DNA from: Nautilus pompilius
Lineage: Eukaryota; Mollusca; Cephalopoda; Nautilida; Nautilidae
Length of the DNA: 64,000 nt
Assembly: GCA_018389105.1 (NCBI GenBank)
Contig: JACATO010000645.1
Location: forward strand, 186,001-250,000
Direction: 5' to 3'
Part shown: in pieces, positions 48,334-63,708 of the stretch
Numbering within the stretch: position 1 is the first letter of the stretch
Layout: every line of letters begins with the position of its first letter
Translations under genes and position numbers: made by a program
Notes under the pieces: generated by a model
Database searches by the model: none
Told to the model about the DNA's origin: nothing
What the model saw: only the letters and a program-made list of their open reading frames with translations

Positions 48334-48896
48334 TTTGTTTTTTGTTTGTTTTTGAGTCACCGCAGGCACCTGAGGATGATCCTCAGAAGTGCTAGACTGT
48401 CATTGGGGAGGCGGACCAATTCCTCCATCGAGGTGCCGAGTTGGCGGTGGTGACGCTCCACCAACAGGGCTGGACATCGGAGCCACAGGTGTTCCACGGA
48501 CTCCTCCTCTTCACCACACAGTCGACAGGTAGCACCGTCGCTTTTGCCGATCAGGTGGAGCCAACGCCGTAGTGCTGGATGGTGGCCACATTGGAAGCGG
48601 ATGAGATCCGTTCTATCGGCTTTGGAGAGGGCGGATTCTGCCCGCTCGTTGAGCTTCTTTGCAAAGACGGGCAGTGGGTGGCATTGTCGGCGAATTACTG
48701 CACGTCGAGTAGCGGCGTCGGCAGTAGCGTTGGGTTGGTTGGAGACGGAGCCTAGCTTTGCCTGCTTATCCGCAAGCTCGTTACCGATGATGTCGCAGTG
48801 TCCCGGTATCCAAACAACGAGCAGTTGTTTATTCGTCGCAATCTCCACAGCAGCTGTTTGGAGGTCGATGATGACTTGGTCAACAGGATAAGGGTT
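48334..48896 (-). mobile_element. 5'-truncated non-LTR retrotransposon (RNase H end)
   Basis: The insertion is 563 bp on the minus strand. It carries the last roughly 180 codons of a LINE polyprotein, the stop at 48357, and an A-rich 3' tail (48334-48355, read as T-rich on the plus strand). The frame includes VVWIPGHCDIIGNELADKQA, the RNase H motif with the GNE-AD active-site signature. Downstream, CRLCGEEEESVEHLWLRC is a C-x2-C-x8-H-x4-C zinc knuckle, as in R1/Jockey/I-type elements. An 11-bp duplication flanks it, which is typical of target-primed reverse transcription. The truncated 5' end is at about 48896. The ORF opens a little further out (48977), but that part is target sequence. Confidence 0.9.
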
Positions 48897-48907
48897 AAAG
48901 CTGCCGT
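48897..48907. repeat. Right copy of 11-bp target-site duplication of the LINE
   Basis: Identical to 48323-48333 (aaagctgccgt). Removing the insert and one copy restores a continuous plus-strand reading YCDIKAAVDGFQMAFKEK across the site. Confidence 0.85.
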
Positions 48908-49240
48908 CGATGGCTTTCAAATGGCCTTCAAGGAAAAATTGAAATCTGTGGTCACTTCTGAGTTGAATGAGTACCATGAAGCTGTAGTAACTGTCAAACT
49001 TGAAATGGCCCTTGTTGATCTTTGAGGCCAGGCTCTGGTACTCTTGGATCCTGAAGTACCTTCATTATAATGAGGCTGTTAAGTTACCTATTTTGAATGA
49101 GTGCAGCAAACAAAGTGTAATTTCTAAGACTTTTGAAAAGCAGCCTTTGGTGGCCTCAAAACAGCCTTCAAGGCCAACATGCAGTAGCTTAAAACCTCGC
49201 CCTGATTCTGAAGTACTTTCACCTAAAATTTGGAACTTCT
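48908..49240 (+). pseudogene. Unidentified coding-like fragment, right part
   Basis: The plus strand reads through the duplicated target into VDGFQMAFKEKLKSVVTSEL and NEYHEAVVTVKLEMALVDL, then a stop at 49024. Another frame from 49070 continues to NEAVKLPILNECSKQSVISK and ends KPRPDSEVLSPKIWNF. Together with 48294-48333 it looks like an older coding segment, perhaps from another element or a retropseudogene. I do not recognise the family, and at least one frame break is present. Confidence 0.3.
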
Positions 49241-50767
49241 AGGTGCTATGGTTCTGCTGTGAAAGAGTAAAAAATGAATGCAGAAACACTATACACATTA
49301 TAGAACCAAATATACTAGAGTAATTTTTCAAAAGCCTAAGTTATTGGAATCCAATCGTTTTCTATAAATCTCAGTGCTAAGCACTTATTACTATTGTCTT
49401 TAAATTGAACTTCAGGTAAACTAAGAGCGACATATTTGGCTTTAGCCACAAAATTTTATAATATCAAAAATCTGATTAAATAATACATGCGATATATTAT
49501 AATTTCACAGCTTCTGAATTTTGCTGAAATATTTAGTAAACATTACTGTAAATTGTTTTGTAACTAATCAAATTCTAGCTAAGTATTAAAAAAAAAACAA
49601 ACAAAAAACTGGTGATCAGTACCATTTTCCCTGTTTAAAATATGGGTTATAACACAAAGATAAGAGATACAGGTGTCTACTGTGAATAAAATCAAATCTG
49701 CAGCAGGCTGGTATCTTCAAACACTTAAAGAATACAACATTTAGTTAAGCTGGCAATGATATAAGCACTTGTGATAAAATGAAAAGAATTGCAAAAATAG
49801 AGTTTGAACATAGATGAATATCCATGAAGCCCATTTCATACCTTGAAATCTGCATATTAAGCATTACCTTGTGTGACAAACTGCTGATGACCCTGTGGTA
49901 TGACAATGGCTTATCCAAACCCTAGATATGCTTTGTAGTTGAGAAGGTTAGTGAAGCACATTTTTCCAGGTTAAAAAGTTTATGTCAGTCTAGCTGTACA
50001 GGAGTTGATGTTGTCTTGGTAGCATAGTAAGTGCATTCCATATTGTGGGGCAGACAAAGAATATTGTGCTTATATATTGGACTACCAAATTCTTATTCAG
50101 AACTATTAATTGAATTTGTAGAGTTTTGAAACAAACAAACACTGATTTGGTAGATAATTATCACTCTCTTTTTCCATGTGCAAATATCTATAGCTGTTTC
50201 TTGTTAGAAAATGCTCATGCTATTTAAACTAAAATTTGCACACAGAGCTCTCTTCAAATCCAATGACAATATTATAACTGAAATCAGAGTAAAATTTAAG
50301 TATCAACTGAATTTTGTCCATCTCTTATTAGTTAAAGGACAGGCCACAGGGGAGATAAGCCATGGAACATTTTTTCTTGAGATCATTTTTTTTTTTAACT
50401 TCATAGCAATTAATATAGTTTTTTGGTACAGTTTTTAAAAATTTAATAAAATGCCATGCATAATTGGTAGTTGAAATATCTGATCTTTACCTACTGTATC
50501 TTAGTTTGCTATGTGTATCGATTATGAACTCTTTTGATAAAGAAATCAGATTTAACTTTGTTCTTTTAATTATATATAACCAAGCACCTGTGTACACATA
50601 CACATACATTTCTTACAAAAAGTATTATAAATGTTCATATCAGTCAAAGTAGCAACAACATAAGTTAAACATTTATTCTTTAAAGCTAAATTCATCTAAA
50701 AAATAGCATTTTGCCAAAATGTTAAAAATTTTAAAACCAGAAACAATTTTCTTGAAATTATACATAC

Positions 50768-50899
50768 CTGCCTTGTGACATTGTTAAATGCCTCCTGAAT
50801 TTTGCCATGAATGTGAGCCAGCTTTTTAAAATCCCTGTTCGCTTCATGAATAGGCGTAAGTATTTTGTATACCTCATTCACAGCTTCAAACATACCAGC
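50768..50899 (-). CDS. DOCK7: DOCK exon e, DHR-2 lobe A/B junction (residues 200-243)
   Basis: The exon is 132 nt and in phase 0 at both ends. The acceptor is tatttttctag before GCTGGT, and the donor is AGGCAG followed by gtatgt. It encodes [20 protein letters not shown] and then [20 protein letters not shown] and VTRQ. The [10 protein letters not shown]...IPIHEANRD...IHGKLQEAF block is specific to DOCK6/7/8 among DOCK proteins, which makes it good subfamily evidence. Confidence 0.96.
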
Positions 50900-52829
50900 C
50901 TAGAAAAATACATGTATAATGTTAATAACAAAACAATAATAAAGAAACTTTTGTTGCCAAAGTTGGACACATTCCTCTTCATCCTGCGCGAAATGATTTT
51001 AAAGACAATAGTGTGTTTTTTCTGTAATTTAATTTACCAAGAATTTCACCAGTTTACATGGTCAGAAGTATTCTTGTCTCAAATAGGTTGTTTCCTTATG
51101 CCAGCTGTATAAACCAAGGAGAAAGTATCATTAAATGAATATATATAACTTAAAAAAACACATTTGAATGGCCTAAGTTGAATAAAGTTTCATGGACAGA
51201 TAAAATCTTTCCAAAACAAAGTTTTGTTTTCATTATACATTTTGTCTCTATAAAATCCTATCAGCTGCAGATGAACTTTAATAGTACATAGATATGTAGA
51301 ATTCTAGATGCTTTTGTTAATTAATACATATATCTTTTAAAACATTTTCTCACTATAGATAAAAAACCAAAGGAACTTTTCTAACTGTAAAGATTTTTAA
51401 ATGATACACTGTAGATGTTCAAATGGGAGCTGACTTAAAACAGGACGCTGTAATCGCATCTGACCAGGTCTCATTCTAACGTCCCAAGTACAATTGTTCT
51501 GTAATGAACAATTGTGCTGCTCATTTAGAAAAGCATTTAAGGTTCCAGATAAAAATTAACAGAGAAAAACAGGGTTAGCTTAATTACTACTTTTATTATA
51601 AGAAAAAACAAACAAACCTCTTACAAAGCAGGATGTTTTGATGGTCTATCAGAGAGACCCCCAGACTAAAGCTCACCAAAGCTTTTCATTTGGCCAGCGG
51701 ACATGGCAAGATAAACTTGGTAGGGCAGCTTGTAGGCAGTGTGCTGTGAAATGGTACGTGATGTTTCTACATGGGATGTTTCTGTGTATGCGCTGAACTT
51801 GTGACATACATTACATAATGGCCTAGATGAGCGCACACAGATAGGTAGGTCTGTGACTCATGTGTTGGAAAATCTAGGTTGTACAGATGTGGGGAGCAGG
51901 CACATGTGCACACACACAAAATCCTGGCTTGCACCAAGAGTGAACAATGTGGGACTATGAGAAGTCAGTTGCACATCTCTTGCTTTATGTTGTTTGAGTT
52001 GCACTGTTTGTTCATTCTCACCAACCCCTGGTCATGTGACCTAGTAAACAATGTGAAATGATGCATAAAGGCAACACCAGAGGTCAACGAGCTACATTTG
52101 AACTGGTTGTCTTGTTTTGTGGGTGTATGTCAAGTGCAATGGTTCTTTGACCTGTGTGCAAACTGTTGTGTTTTATTGCTTGTGGAACATTTCGTTGCCC
52201 CATTGCTGATCTAACTGCCAGCCTGGCAGAGGACTAGACTTTATGTTCACCCACTCTAGCTAAGATTCACCCAAGCAATCTCAGAGCAAGGCTGCTATTT
52301 TATTGCTTGTGCAAAGAGAGGTATCAAGCTGCACACATACTTCTTCATGATATCATAACCAGGAATCTCCAACCACCCTTCCTCAAATCAAGCAGCAGCT
52401 CCTGTGTGAGTAGGGGTCTTCACAGAAATAGATCCATCTGAGTGGATGTCACAATTAGTGGAAAGAAAACTGATAGAGGTTTTGAAGAATAAAACATTAG
52501 CTAAAGCTGATTTCCTGTACCTGGGTTGATCCAAACCACATGTACATCAAGCTCTTGGTTGTGTGCTAGCAGGCATGTCTATGCTTGGGGATCTATCACT
52601 GAGTTGGCTCATATTATTATTTCTTTTAATATTACTACGCCTACTACTAGTACTTCAGGTGCTATTATTGCTGTTGCTTAATATTTTATTTAAGATACAG
52701 TATCTATATTCTGTAGATTCGGAATAAGTGGTTGTTATAATTAGTATACAATGTTTATACCTAATGTGTCATCCTGTTCTTAGTTCTTATCTTACCATCT
52801 TTTGCATACCAGCACTACTGAAAATTGCA

Positions 52830-54420
52830 CCCATGTCATCATTAAAAAAGAGAAAAGTAGACAATGTGTCTCGAGCTTTTATCAAACAATGGACGACTGA
52901 CTATTTTTTAAATACAGTACCAGAACCAGATATTATGCCTTATTTTCAAAGAAACTGTAAGTGTGCAAAGAGTTCAACATCAAGAGACATTATATGACCA
53001 AGCATGTGAAAAGGTGTGGGACATTAGAAGGAAAATTACAAATGGAAAAAGGGAGGCACTAAGGAGCTGCTTAGTAAGGGAGCAAAGCCTTTTTCATAAG
53101 AGTGCAAATAAAAATACAGCAGCTACTAAAGTCAGTTATCATGTTGCAAAACTTACTCCTGAGGGGGGGGGGGGAGATTATTTACTGATGGTGAATTTGT
53201 AAAAAAAATGTATGAAGGAGGTTGCTGAAGTATGTCCAGATGAAGTACGTTATGGTTTCTGTGAGTTATCTGCAAGCACAATAACTAGAAAGCTTGAGGA
53301 TTTAGGAGTAAGCATGGAGATTTACTACCTTTTCATTAGCACTGGACGAGAATAATTGTGTCTCTGATACTGCACAGCTGCTTATTTTTGTTCGTGGGGT
53401 AAATTAAAAATTTCGAGATAACTGAAGAGTTAGCAGCACTTAAAAGGTACAACTACTGGTAAAGATATTTTTCAGAAAATGTGCACAACAATTCCTATGA
53501 CCACAGTTAAAGAGGCTAACAACATATGGTGCACAGAACTTGGCTGGTATCAGTAATGGACTTACTGGGCAGATCAACAAAGAAATGGAAAACAGAAGTA
53601 TAAAAAATCAGTACTGCATCATTCACCAACAGTCACTGTGTTGGAAAGTAATTCATTTGGCCTCTGTTACGAACACTAGTTTCTACTATCGATTATATTC
53701 AAAGATATGGGATCACTGTCAATTCCAAAATTATCTTGCCACGCTTGAAGCAGAATATGGTGATGTGTTTTATCATAGTCAAATATACTGATTAAGCCGA
53801 GGTTGTTTTTAACCCTGTGAAGAAACTAAAATATTTGTGCTTGGAAGGTCGAAATTAGTGTCAGAGCTTTCCAATCTGCTTGGTTGTAGGATTTAGCATT
53901 TTGACAGAACTGATCATTTGAACAACCTTAAACTCCAAACAAAAGATGAACTGACATTAAAGCTAAACTGCAACTTTTCAGTAAACAGTTAAGATAATCT
54001 CATTCACTTCCCCCTGTTGCGGAATCTTGTCAAATGTTGCAACAATTAGTTAGGCGCTGTGTTAATGTCAGTGAATTATTACAACATGAATTTGAAGACA
54101 CCTCTCGTGATTTTCAAAATAATGCAAAAAAAGTTTTAATTTATTTCAGAATTCCTTTCATATGAATGTATCAGAGGTTGACAAATGGATTCAGCTTGAA
54201 TTAACAGAGTTACAAGCAAATGATATGTTGAGACAAGCAGAAAAAAGGAAATCTTGTTGAATTTTATTCCTGTTTGCCAGAGGGAAAATTTCAATTTTTG
54301 CTAGTAGTTATGTTATTAACACACATTTATGAAATTAACAAAACTGAAATTTAACTCAAGACTGATAGACTCCCATGCCTAGAATCGGAGTCAAATGTGT
54401 CTCAATCTAGATGCAATAAT
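52830..54420 (+). mobile_element. hAT transposon remnant, GTF2IRD2-like (Charlie8 type)
   Basis: The plus strand from 52833 encodes MSSLKKRKVDNVSRAFIKQW, and after a shift EKVWDIRRKITNGKREALRS, SLFHKSANKNTAATKVSYHV and, further on, ITEELAALKRYN. These match the transposase-derived part of GTF2IRD2-like proteins (EKV...REAL...VSYxxA). A G-run at 53163-53173 and many stops break the frame. Near 54646 the sequence catgaaaagtttgggacctc resembles a hAT terminal repeat of the kind starting with cagaggtcccaaac. A matching left end was not established. Confidence 0.75.
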
Positions 54421-55689
54421 TAAGGTGTTAATGGAATAGTTTCATCAATAATTACATTAGAACATTCATACTCAATACAGGAGGTAATAATTAGAACAAA
54501 TCTAAAGTCTCTTATATGTATTTTTTCCTTTTCTGTTAGTTTTTATGTATTTATTTCAAGTTTTGAAATATACAAAAAAAAAACTGACTTGCTAAAATTT
54601 TGTTTATGCCTGCTCAGAGATTTGAAATGCTGTGTGTGGCCTGCTTCATGAAAAGTTTGGGACCTCTGGTCTATCATCACAATATAAAAATGTTTACAGT
54701 GGAGTAATACAGGCACTTTTTCAAATATTCTCTTAATTTTTAAAACAACATTAATCGCAGAGCAGATATAAATGTAAAAACATTGGCAGTTGATGGGTTT
54801 TTTTACCATAAATTTTAGCAACACTAAAAATAAGAAATTATGGAAATTCCTACTATTAATAATGTACTGGGAAGATACGTCAGAAAATGCAAATTCTGAA
54901 AAAGATTTAACAATAACTATCAATAAAAATAAAATACAGTATTTGACTAATGATAGAACAATCTTGGTTTTACAATAGCTTAAGTCACAGTCCTTAAAAA
55001 ATATACATTTATACTGATACTGAGAAAAATTTTAGCATTACTTTATTTTTATTATTTTTTAAAACTGAGATTTAAAAAAATATATCAGACTTTATTTTAT
55101 AACTCAAGCAAAATCTGACAAACTTATGAAGAATTTTCATCATATTCAGGGGTCTAGGGCTATTTTTCTGTGGCTGGTCCACCATAGCCGGTACACTGCA
55201 ACAGTTACATTTCCACAATTTTTTAAAATGATTCCAGATTTGAATTTAAATAAAATGAATTTCAAAGTGACAGAATTTGTTTTATTTTAAAATTAATTTT
55301 ACACAAATCTAAATCATAAATGTTACTCCATATTGTAATTGTTTGCTAATCCTTGAAAATATGTTGTAATGTTCCTGCTATTATAATCTGTATTAATTTT
55401 GAATATATGCTCATCTATGTCTCGGTATTTTTTCGATTTTTGTGGTATGTTGTGACCTGCCACTTATTGTTTATAATATATATCGCACACATGAAGAACT
55501 TTACAGAGGCCATCTATGACTTTCTATATTGTTGGGTGTATTATTCCCAATTCAGCCTATATCCTTCGATGCACAGCCTCTGTGTGGTTGTTGGTTCTGC
55601 CTTCTTTGTTAAGAACCCTGTTGTAAAATGACTGCATTTCTGGGGAAAACATTTCCGGATATCTTCCATTTCCTTGGTGAGCCGAGAGG

Positions 55690-56280
55690 CTTAAATAATA
55701 ATCTTTAAACCAAACAGTGTGGTTGCAGTTCTTCTGTGAATGCCTATGGCCTCATCCAAGTCTGCAATAGGTACAAATGCAAACACAGTGATAATTTTTG
55801 CACTCAATGCTAAATCAGCATTGTTGTTATACCTGTGGGACAGCTGCAGTTCACATAAATGTTTTTTTATATTTTGATTAAGATGAAAAGAGCATCCAAT
55901 GAGATGCACATCAGGAAAGGTATTCTTTATTGCAGTGGATGCTGCATTTTTAAAATCACACAAAACAGATTCTGGGGAAACTTCAGGTTCAGCTGTTTAA
56001 TGAGTTGGAAGAGTCTTTCATATGTATTTCTTTGCTTGTTAGGTAGCAAGTGGATGAAAAACCACTAAAGCCATCTGTAAGTACGAATACAGCTGCAAAA
56101 ATAATAGTGGTGCAGTTCAAAAATGTTCCAACAACATAGCAGGTTTTTGATTCCTTTGATATAAGTACACTCCATTGGCTGCCAAACAGTAGTATCCTGT
56201 GTGGACTAGGGCCACTGTCAGCAATCACAATGCTGCAGTTCATAGGTCTTGTAGTTTTCCGGTATAACAAGAGTTTCAAG
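55690..56280 (-). mobile_element. MULE (Mutator-like) transposase fragment
   Basis: Two overlapping minus-strand frames give parts of a MULE-type transposase. The first (56279 down to 55989) ends with FAAVFVLTDGFSGFSSTCYL and then KEIHMKDSSNSLNS, which corresponds to the region after the first catalytic aspartate. The second (55963 down to 55691) begins MCDFKNAASTAIKNTFPDVH and continues with GCSFHLNQNIKKHL. These are the core D-F-K/E-x-A-A and G-C-x-F-H-L-x-Q motifs of MULE transposases. It is decayed, lies in a DOCK intron, and has no ends that I could define. Confidence 0.85.
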
Positions 56281-56843
56281 ATTACTGGCAGCAGAGGAAC
56301 TGCATCAACTTCATTTCACAAAAAACACCAAATTGAATGAGGATGTCTGAATGGTAACGGTGTAAACAATGTACACCTCACCCTTGCTTTATGCTATAAG
56401 GCAGATATGATGTGGACGTAGTAGAAAACACACCTGGGAAACATCGTTGAGATATGTTAGCACAAAAAAAAAAAAAAATTACATACTTGCTCAGTTAGTG
56501 AATTTCCCGTCTTTTAATAACAACATTACGGTAAATGTGATATTGCTTTTGACATCATTTTTCAAATTGAAATTCAAAATTTCTAAGCAGCACATTCTTG
56601 GCATGCTGGTGTGCAGACATCCAGCAGTGTAAGGAAAACAAAAGCAAGTTTAATTTTATCTGCAGTTATAAAAAACCAACCAACCTCTTAACTGAGTTGT
56701 TAAATTCCATCAAAATTTGAAAAAAGTTATTAGAGACTCTATGAACGAATATGAAAAACAAATTTAATTTAAGAACACACTGAAATACTTTGTAACTTAT
56801 ACAGGAAATTTTATTCTGATGTTCTCGTGGTAATTCTCATTCA

Positions 56844-57065
<222 letters not shown>

Positions 57066-57898
57066 TTACTTTTGTTATCTTTTAATACTTTCTTTAACAA
57101 GATTGATAAATGAAATTGGAATTAAATAGTTAAACAATTAAGATGTCTGTACTAAGAGATTTTCTTGGTTTCTTGAACAGGAAGATGCACAGTTCTTCAA
57201 TGATTCACCAGAGTACAATATTAACATGACAGCTTCATTCTAAATATACTTGGACTAAATTATTTATACTTTAAATCAAAGATTATTTTGTTATGTGAAG
57301 AAATAGCATATGATTCCAAACTAGTCTTGTCAAGTTACTCTGGTTACTGTTAGACTTTTATTCACATTGCATAACCAGTTTATACTCTTTAAATTTAAAA
57401 ATTATGAATTTAAGTAAAAAAAAAATGTAAAAGAACTTTTAAACACAAACACATTTAAAAAATAGTAAAAGTTAAAGAAATCAACAGCATACTCAATTTA
57501 AGAAACAGAATAGTTAACTTTTTTGCAAATTCACATGCAGTAGTAAGTAATAGTCAGCAGTTATACTCTAGTGCACAAAGAATTAACCGTTAATCTCCAA
57601 ACCAAAAATTGTTTTGATTATGGTCAATACAGAGTTTTAGCTATACGGTCATTCTTCCTTTTCTTAGAGATATGGATTTTAATTTTTGTATTAACCCCTA
57701 CAATGTACTCTGAAACTAAAAGAACCAAGAAAAAAAACAAAAGAAAGAAAAATTTAATTAAGAATATACAAAATTTAAAAACTACTGAAACTGTCTACAA
57801 CATAAGCCTCATTAAAATAGTGTTGACAGCGGATCTTAGTATATTCCTCCTTTGCAGAAGATTTAAGTAAATTAATGCATTAGCAATCATATGGTGTA

Positions 57899-59179
57899 CA
57901 AGGTCTGTTGAAAAAGTATCCGACTTTATTTTTTCCCGTGGGAAGTAATGATGTTAGGGAGGCAAGAGTGCATAGCGGAGCTGCATGCCTTCATGTGTAT
58001 GTGTTTTTTTGTCGGGCTTGCTGGATGTGTCAGTCACTGTCAGGCAGCCAGCGTGTGAGGTGCTGTACTACTTACTCATCGCATTTTCATTTTGCCCGTG
58101 ATGACGGAACGTGTGAAGCAACGATCTTGCATCAAGTTTTGCCAAAAGCTTGGAGATATCCAAGTGGAAACAATTCGCAAAATTCAACAGGTGACAATGT
58201 CATGGGTGTTACCCAAATAAAATAAAGGTACAAGAGGTTCAAAGATGGCCACACATCGGTGGAGAGTGACCAGCGTTCCAGGAGACCGTCAATAAGCCAC
58301 AATGCAGTTATTGAGAAAGTGCAGGAAATTGGTGATGAGGTTTGGATCAGTAAAGATTCTGCACATGCAATTTTAGAGGAGGATTTGGGCTTGCGCAGAG
58401 TGGCAGCAAAATTTGTGCCCAAGCTGCTTTCTCAGGAACAACAACAACTTCGTCTTGAGGTTGTACAGGACCTGCTGGATACTGCCAACAGGGATCCTGA
58501 GTTCCAGAATACCGTGATAACTGGAGATGAGTCGTGGGTGTACGGGTACAACCCAGAAACCAAAGCGCAGTCATCACAGTGGAAGCAGCCAAAGTTGCCA
58601 AGAGCTAAAAAAGCACGTCAGGTCTGGAGCAAAATCAAGGTGATGCTGACTGTTTTCTCCAAATACCGAGGTGTTGCGCATCACGAATACACACCAGAAG
58701 GACAAACAGTTACAAAGGAGTACTATCAGGAAGTCCTCCTCAGTCTTCGTGATGCAGTTTGGCACAAGAGACTGGATCTGTGGGCCTCGCAAAACTGGCA
58801 GCTGCATCATGACAATGCCTTGGCTCATTCGTTGCAGATGATCCAAGGTTTCTTGGCTAAGAAAGGCATTTTGTCCATTTGCCAGGCTCCCTACTCTCCA
58901 GAGATGGCTCCTTCTGACTTCTGGTTGTTCCCAAAAATGAAGATGCCACTGAAAGGCTCCTGCTTTGAGAGCCGAGAGGACATCATGCAGAATGTAATGG
59001 CGGAGCTGAGAGCCATTCTGGAAGAAGCATTGCAGACGTGCTTCGAACAATGGAAGGATTGCTGGGCTGTGTGTGGAGGCACAAGGGGTCTACTTCGAAG
59101 GGGATTAGCAATTGAACCCCACCAAGTACGTAATTTTTTTTTCCCAGCCTAAGGTCGGATACTTTTTCGACAGACCTCG
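57899..59179 (+). mobile_element. Mariner transposon, near full length, both inverted repeats and TA duplication
   Basis: The element is 1281 bp and flanked by TA on both sides (57897-57898 and 59180-59181). The left terminal repeat begins caaggtctgttgaaaaag, and the right end is its inverted copy with a few mismatches. It encodes a mariner-family transposase, the DDD enzyme that cuts and pastes the element. The length is typical of intact mariners. The transposase frame is broken, so this copy is not autonomous. Confidence 0.93.
58099..59150 (+). pseudogene. Mariner transposase, broken
   Basis: The protein starts at 58099 with MTERVKQRSCIKFCQKLGD, the typical mariner N-terminal helix-turn-helix region. 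A frameshift follows near 58190, and then a stop codon sits where the family has the E of IKEWYNRFKDG. From 58259 a 297-residue open frame carries the catalytic core. The first aspartate is in TGDESWVYGY, the second in HHDNALAHS, and the third in SPEMAPSDFW, exactly 34 residues after the second. This is the D34D spacing that defines mariner. A last shift near 59070 takes the reading out of the expected C-terminal frame (CVEAQGVYFEGD). All three catalytic residues survive. The lesions suggest a fairly recent loss of function. Confidence 0.92.
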
Positions 59180-59880
59180 TATATGGTTGTGTTTCCATTT
59201 ATCTTAAAGCAGCCCTAAATTTCAAAATGGCCTGATCTGAAATCAAGTGATCCTGCTTAAAAGAGTAAACATGTCAGACCATTGATTTTCACTCAACAAT
59301 GTAGCTTAAAAGGAAGAACAGCTTGACAAGAACTACTAAATTATCAGTTAATCACTTTATTCTTTACTGTTGTTGTAAACATCTTACTATTTTAAAGTTT
59401 ATTAGAAGATAAAAACCCATGTAGCTGATTCCAGCATTTAATGCAACAAAACAGATTAATGTCTAAAATGGAACTCTGCTTCATTATGCTCTTGCTTGTA
59501 GTTACCAAAATGTAACAAGGGTTCATAAAAATATTACCCGACACTGGATCTTTGTTAAAATCAGTCTCCTCATTTATGCCATCTTTTATTTCCAATAGAG
59601 AAACTCAATAAACATATACAAAATTTGCATCTGGACAAGAGTTACACAGCTCCCGGACCATACTTCCTCCAAACAAGGTCATCCACCACATCCAGTTTTC
59701 AAAAATAATTAACAGCAGCACTAAAAGACTAAGTCTTATTCCCATATATTGACCAAGAAAAAAATATTCTCAAAAGCGCAGCTATATTAATAAAAAATAC
59801 CTTATGTACAAAGCATCTTAATTTTTATTACAAAACTAGAGATTACTTTGTCAAAATACTAAAATCATTAGTTAACTCAC

Positions 59881-59997
59881 CTGGAAGGCTACACAACCAA
59901 CAGGTAAATAGGGCCGGTCTTCTAACATATTTAGATATTCTGCAACAAGACCAGCAGCATGAACAAGGCAATGAGCAGCCTCTGCATGATTCCCTCG
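59881..59997 (-). CDS. DOCK7: DOCK exon c, DHR-2 lobe A (residues 113-151)
   Basis: The exon is 117 nt and in phase 0 at both ends. The acceptor is a T-run ending in tag before CGAGGG, and the donor is TTCCAG followed by gtgagt. It encodes [20 protein letters not shown] and then [19 protein letters not shown]. This is the HAEAA...LPVGC block found in all DOCK6/7/8 proteins, at the same exon position as expected between the KHSE and ISSNV blocks. Confidence 0.95.
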
Positions 59998-63549
<3,552 letters not shown>

Positions 63550-63708
63550 CTGAGCAGGAAAAGTAGTATCTACTAATTCCACATCAGCTTCAGAGTAGGT
63601 CAGGATGGTTTTCAAAGATTTCCTTAAATATTCTTCATTGAACTTTTGGTTCTGACCAACTAAAGAACTCAGAGACATTGTCACTTGCATTTTAACTCTG
63701 GCAAAGTT
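63550..63708 (-). CDS. DOCK7: DOCK exon a (window residues 1-53)
   Basis: The exon is 159 nt and in phase 0 at both ends. The acceptor reads tttttaacag before AAC, and the donor is gtatt after CTCAG. It encodes [18 protein letters not shown] and then a segment ending TTFPAQ. This stretch precedes the catalytic DHR-2 domain and is strongly conserved in DOCK6/7/8 proteins. It is the first complete exon seen from the right edge. About 290 bases of upstream intron remain in the window and show no other exon. Confidence 0.93.

Larger units (their letters stand above)
46327..50767 (-). other. DOCK intron with retroelement and Helitron-type debris
   Basis: GT-AG intron of about 4.4 kb. It holds a GC-rich poly(A)-tailed insert (47225-47708), a Pif1/Helitron helicase tail (47991-48225), a truncated LINE (48334-48896), and an unidentified coding-like stretch split by that LINE (48294-49240). 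The rest (46327-47224 and 49250-50767) is AT-rich with nothing recognised. Confidence 0.6.

Noticed and set aside
48544..48891. 115-residue plus-strand open frame
   Set aside because: It is the antisense of the LINE RNase H frame.
58574..59050. 158-residue minus-strand open frame
   Set aside because: It is the antisense of the mariner transposase core.
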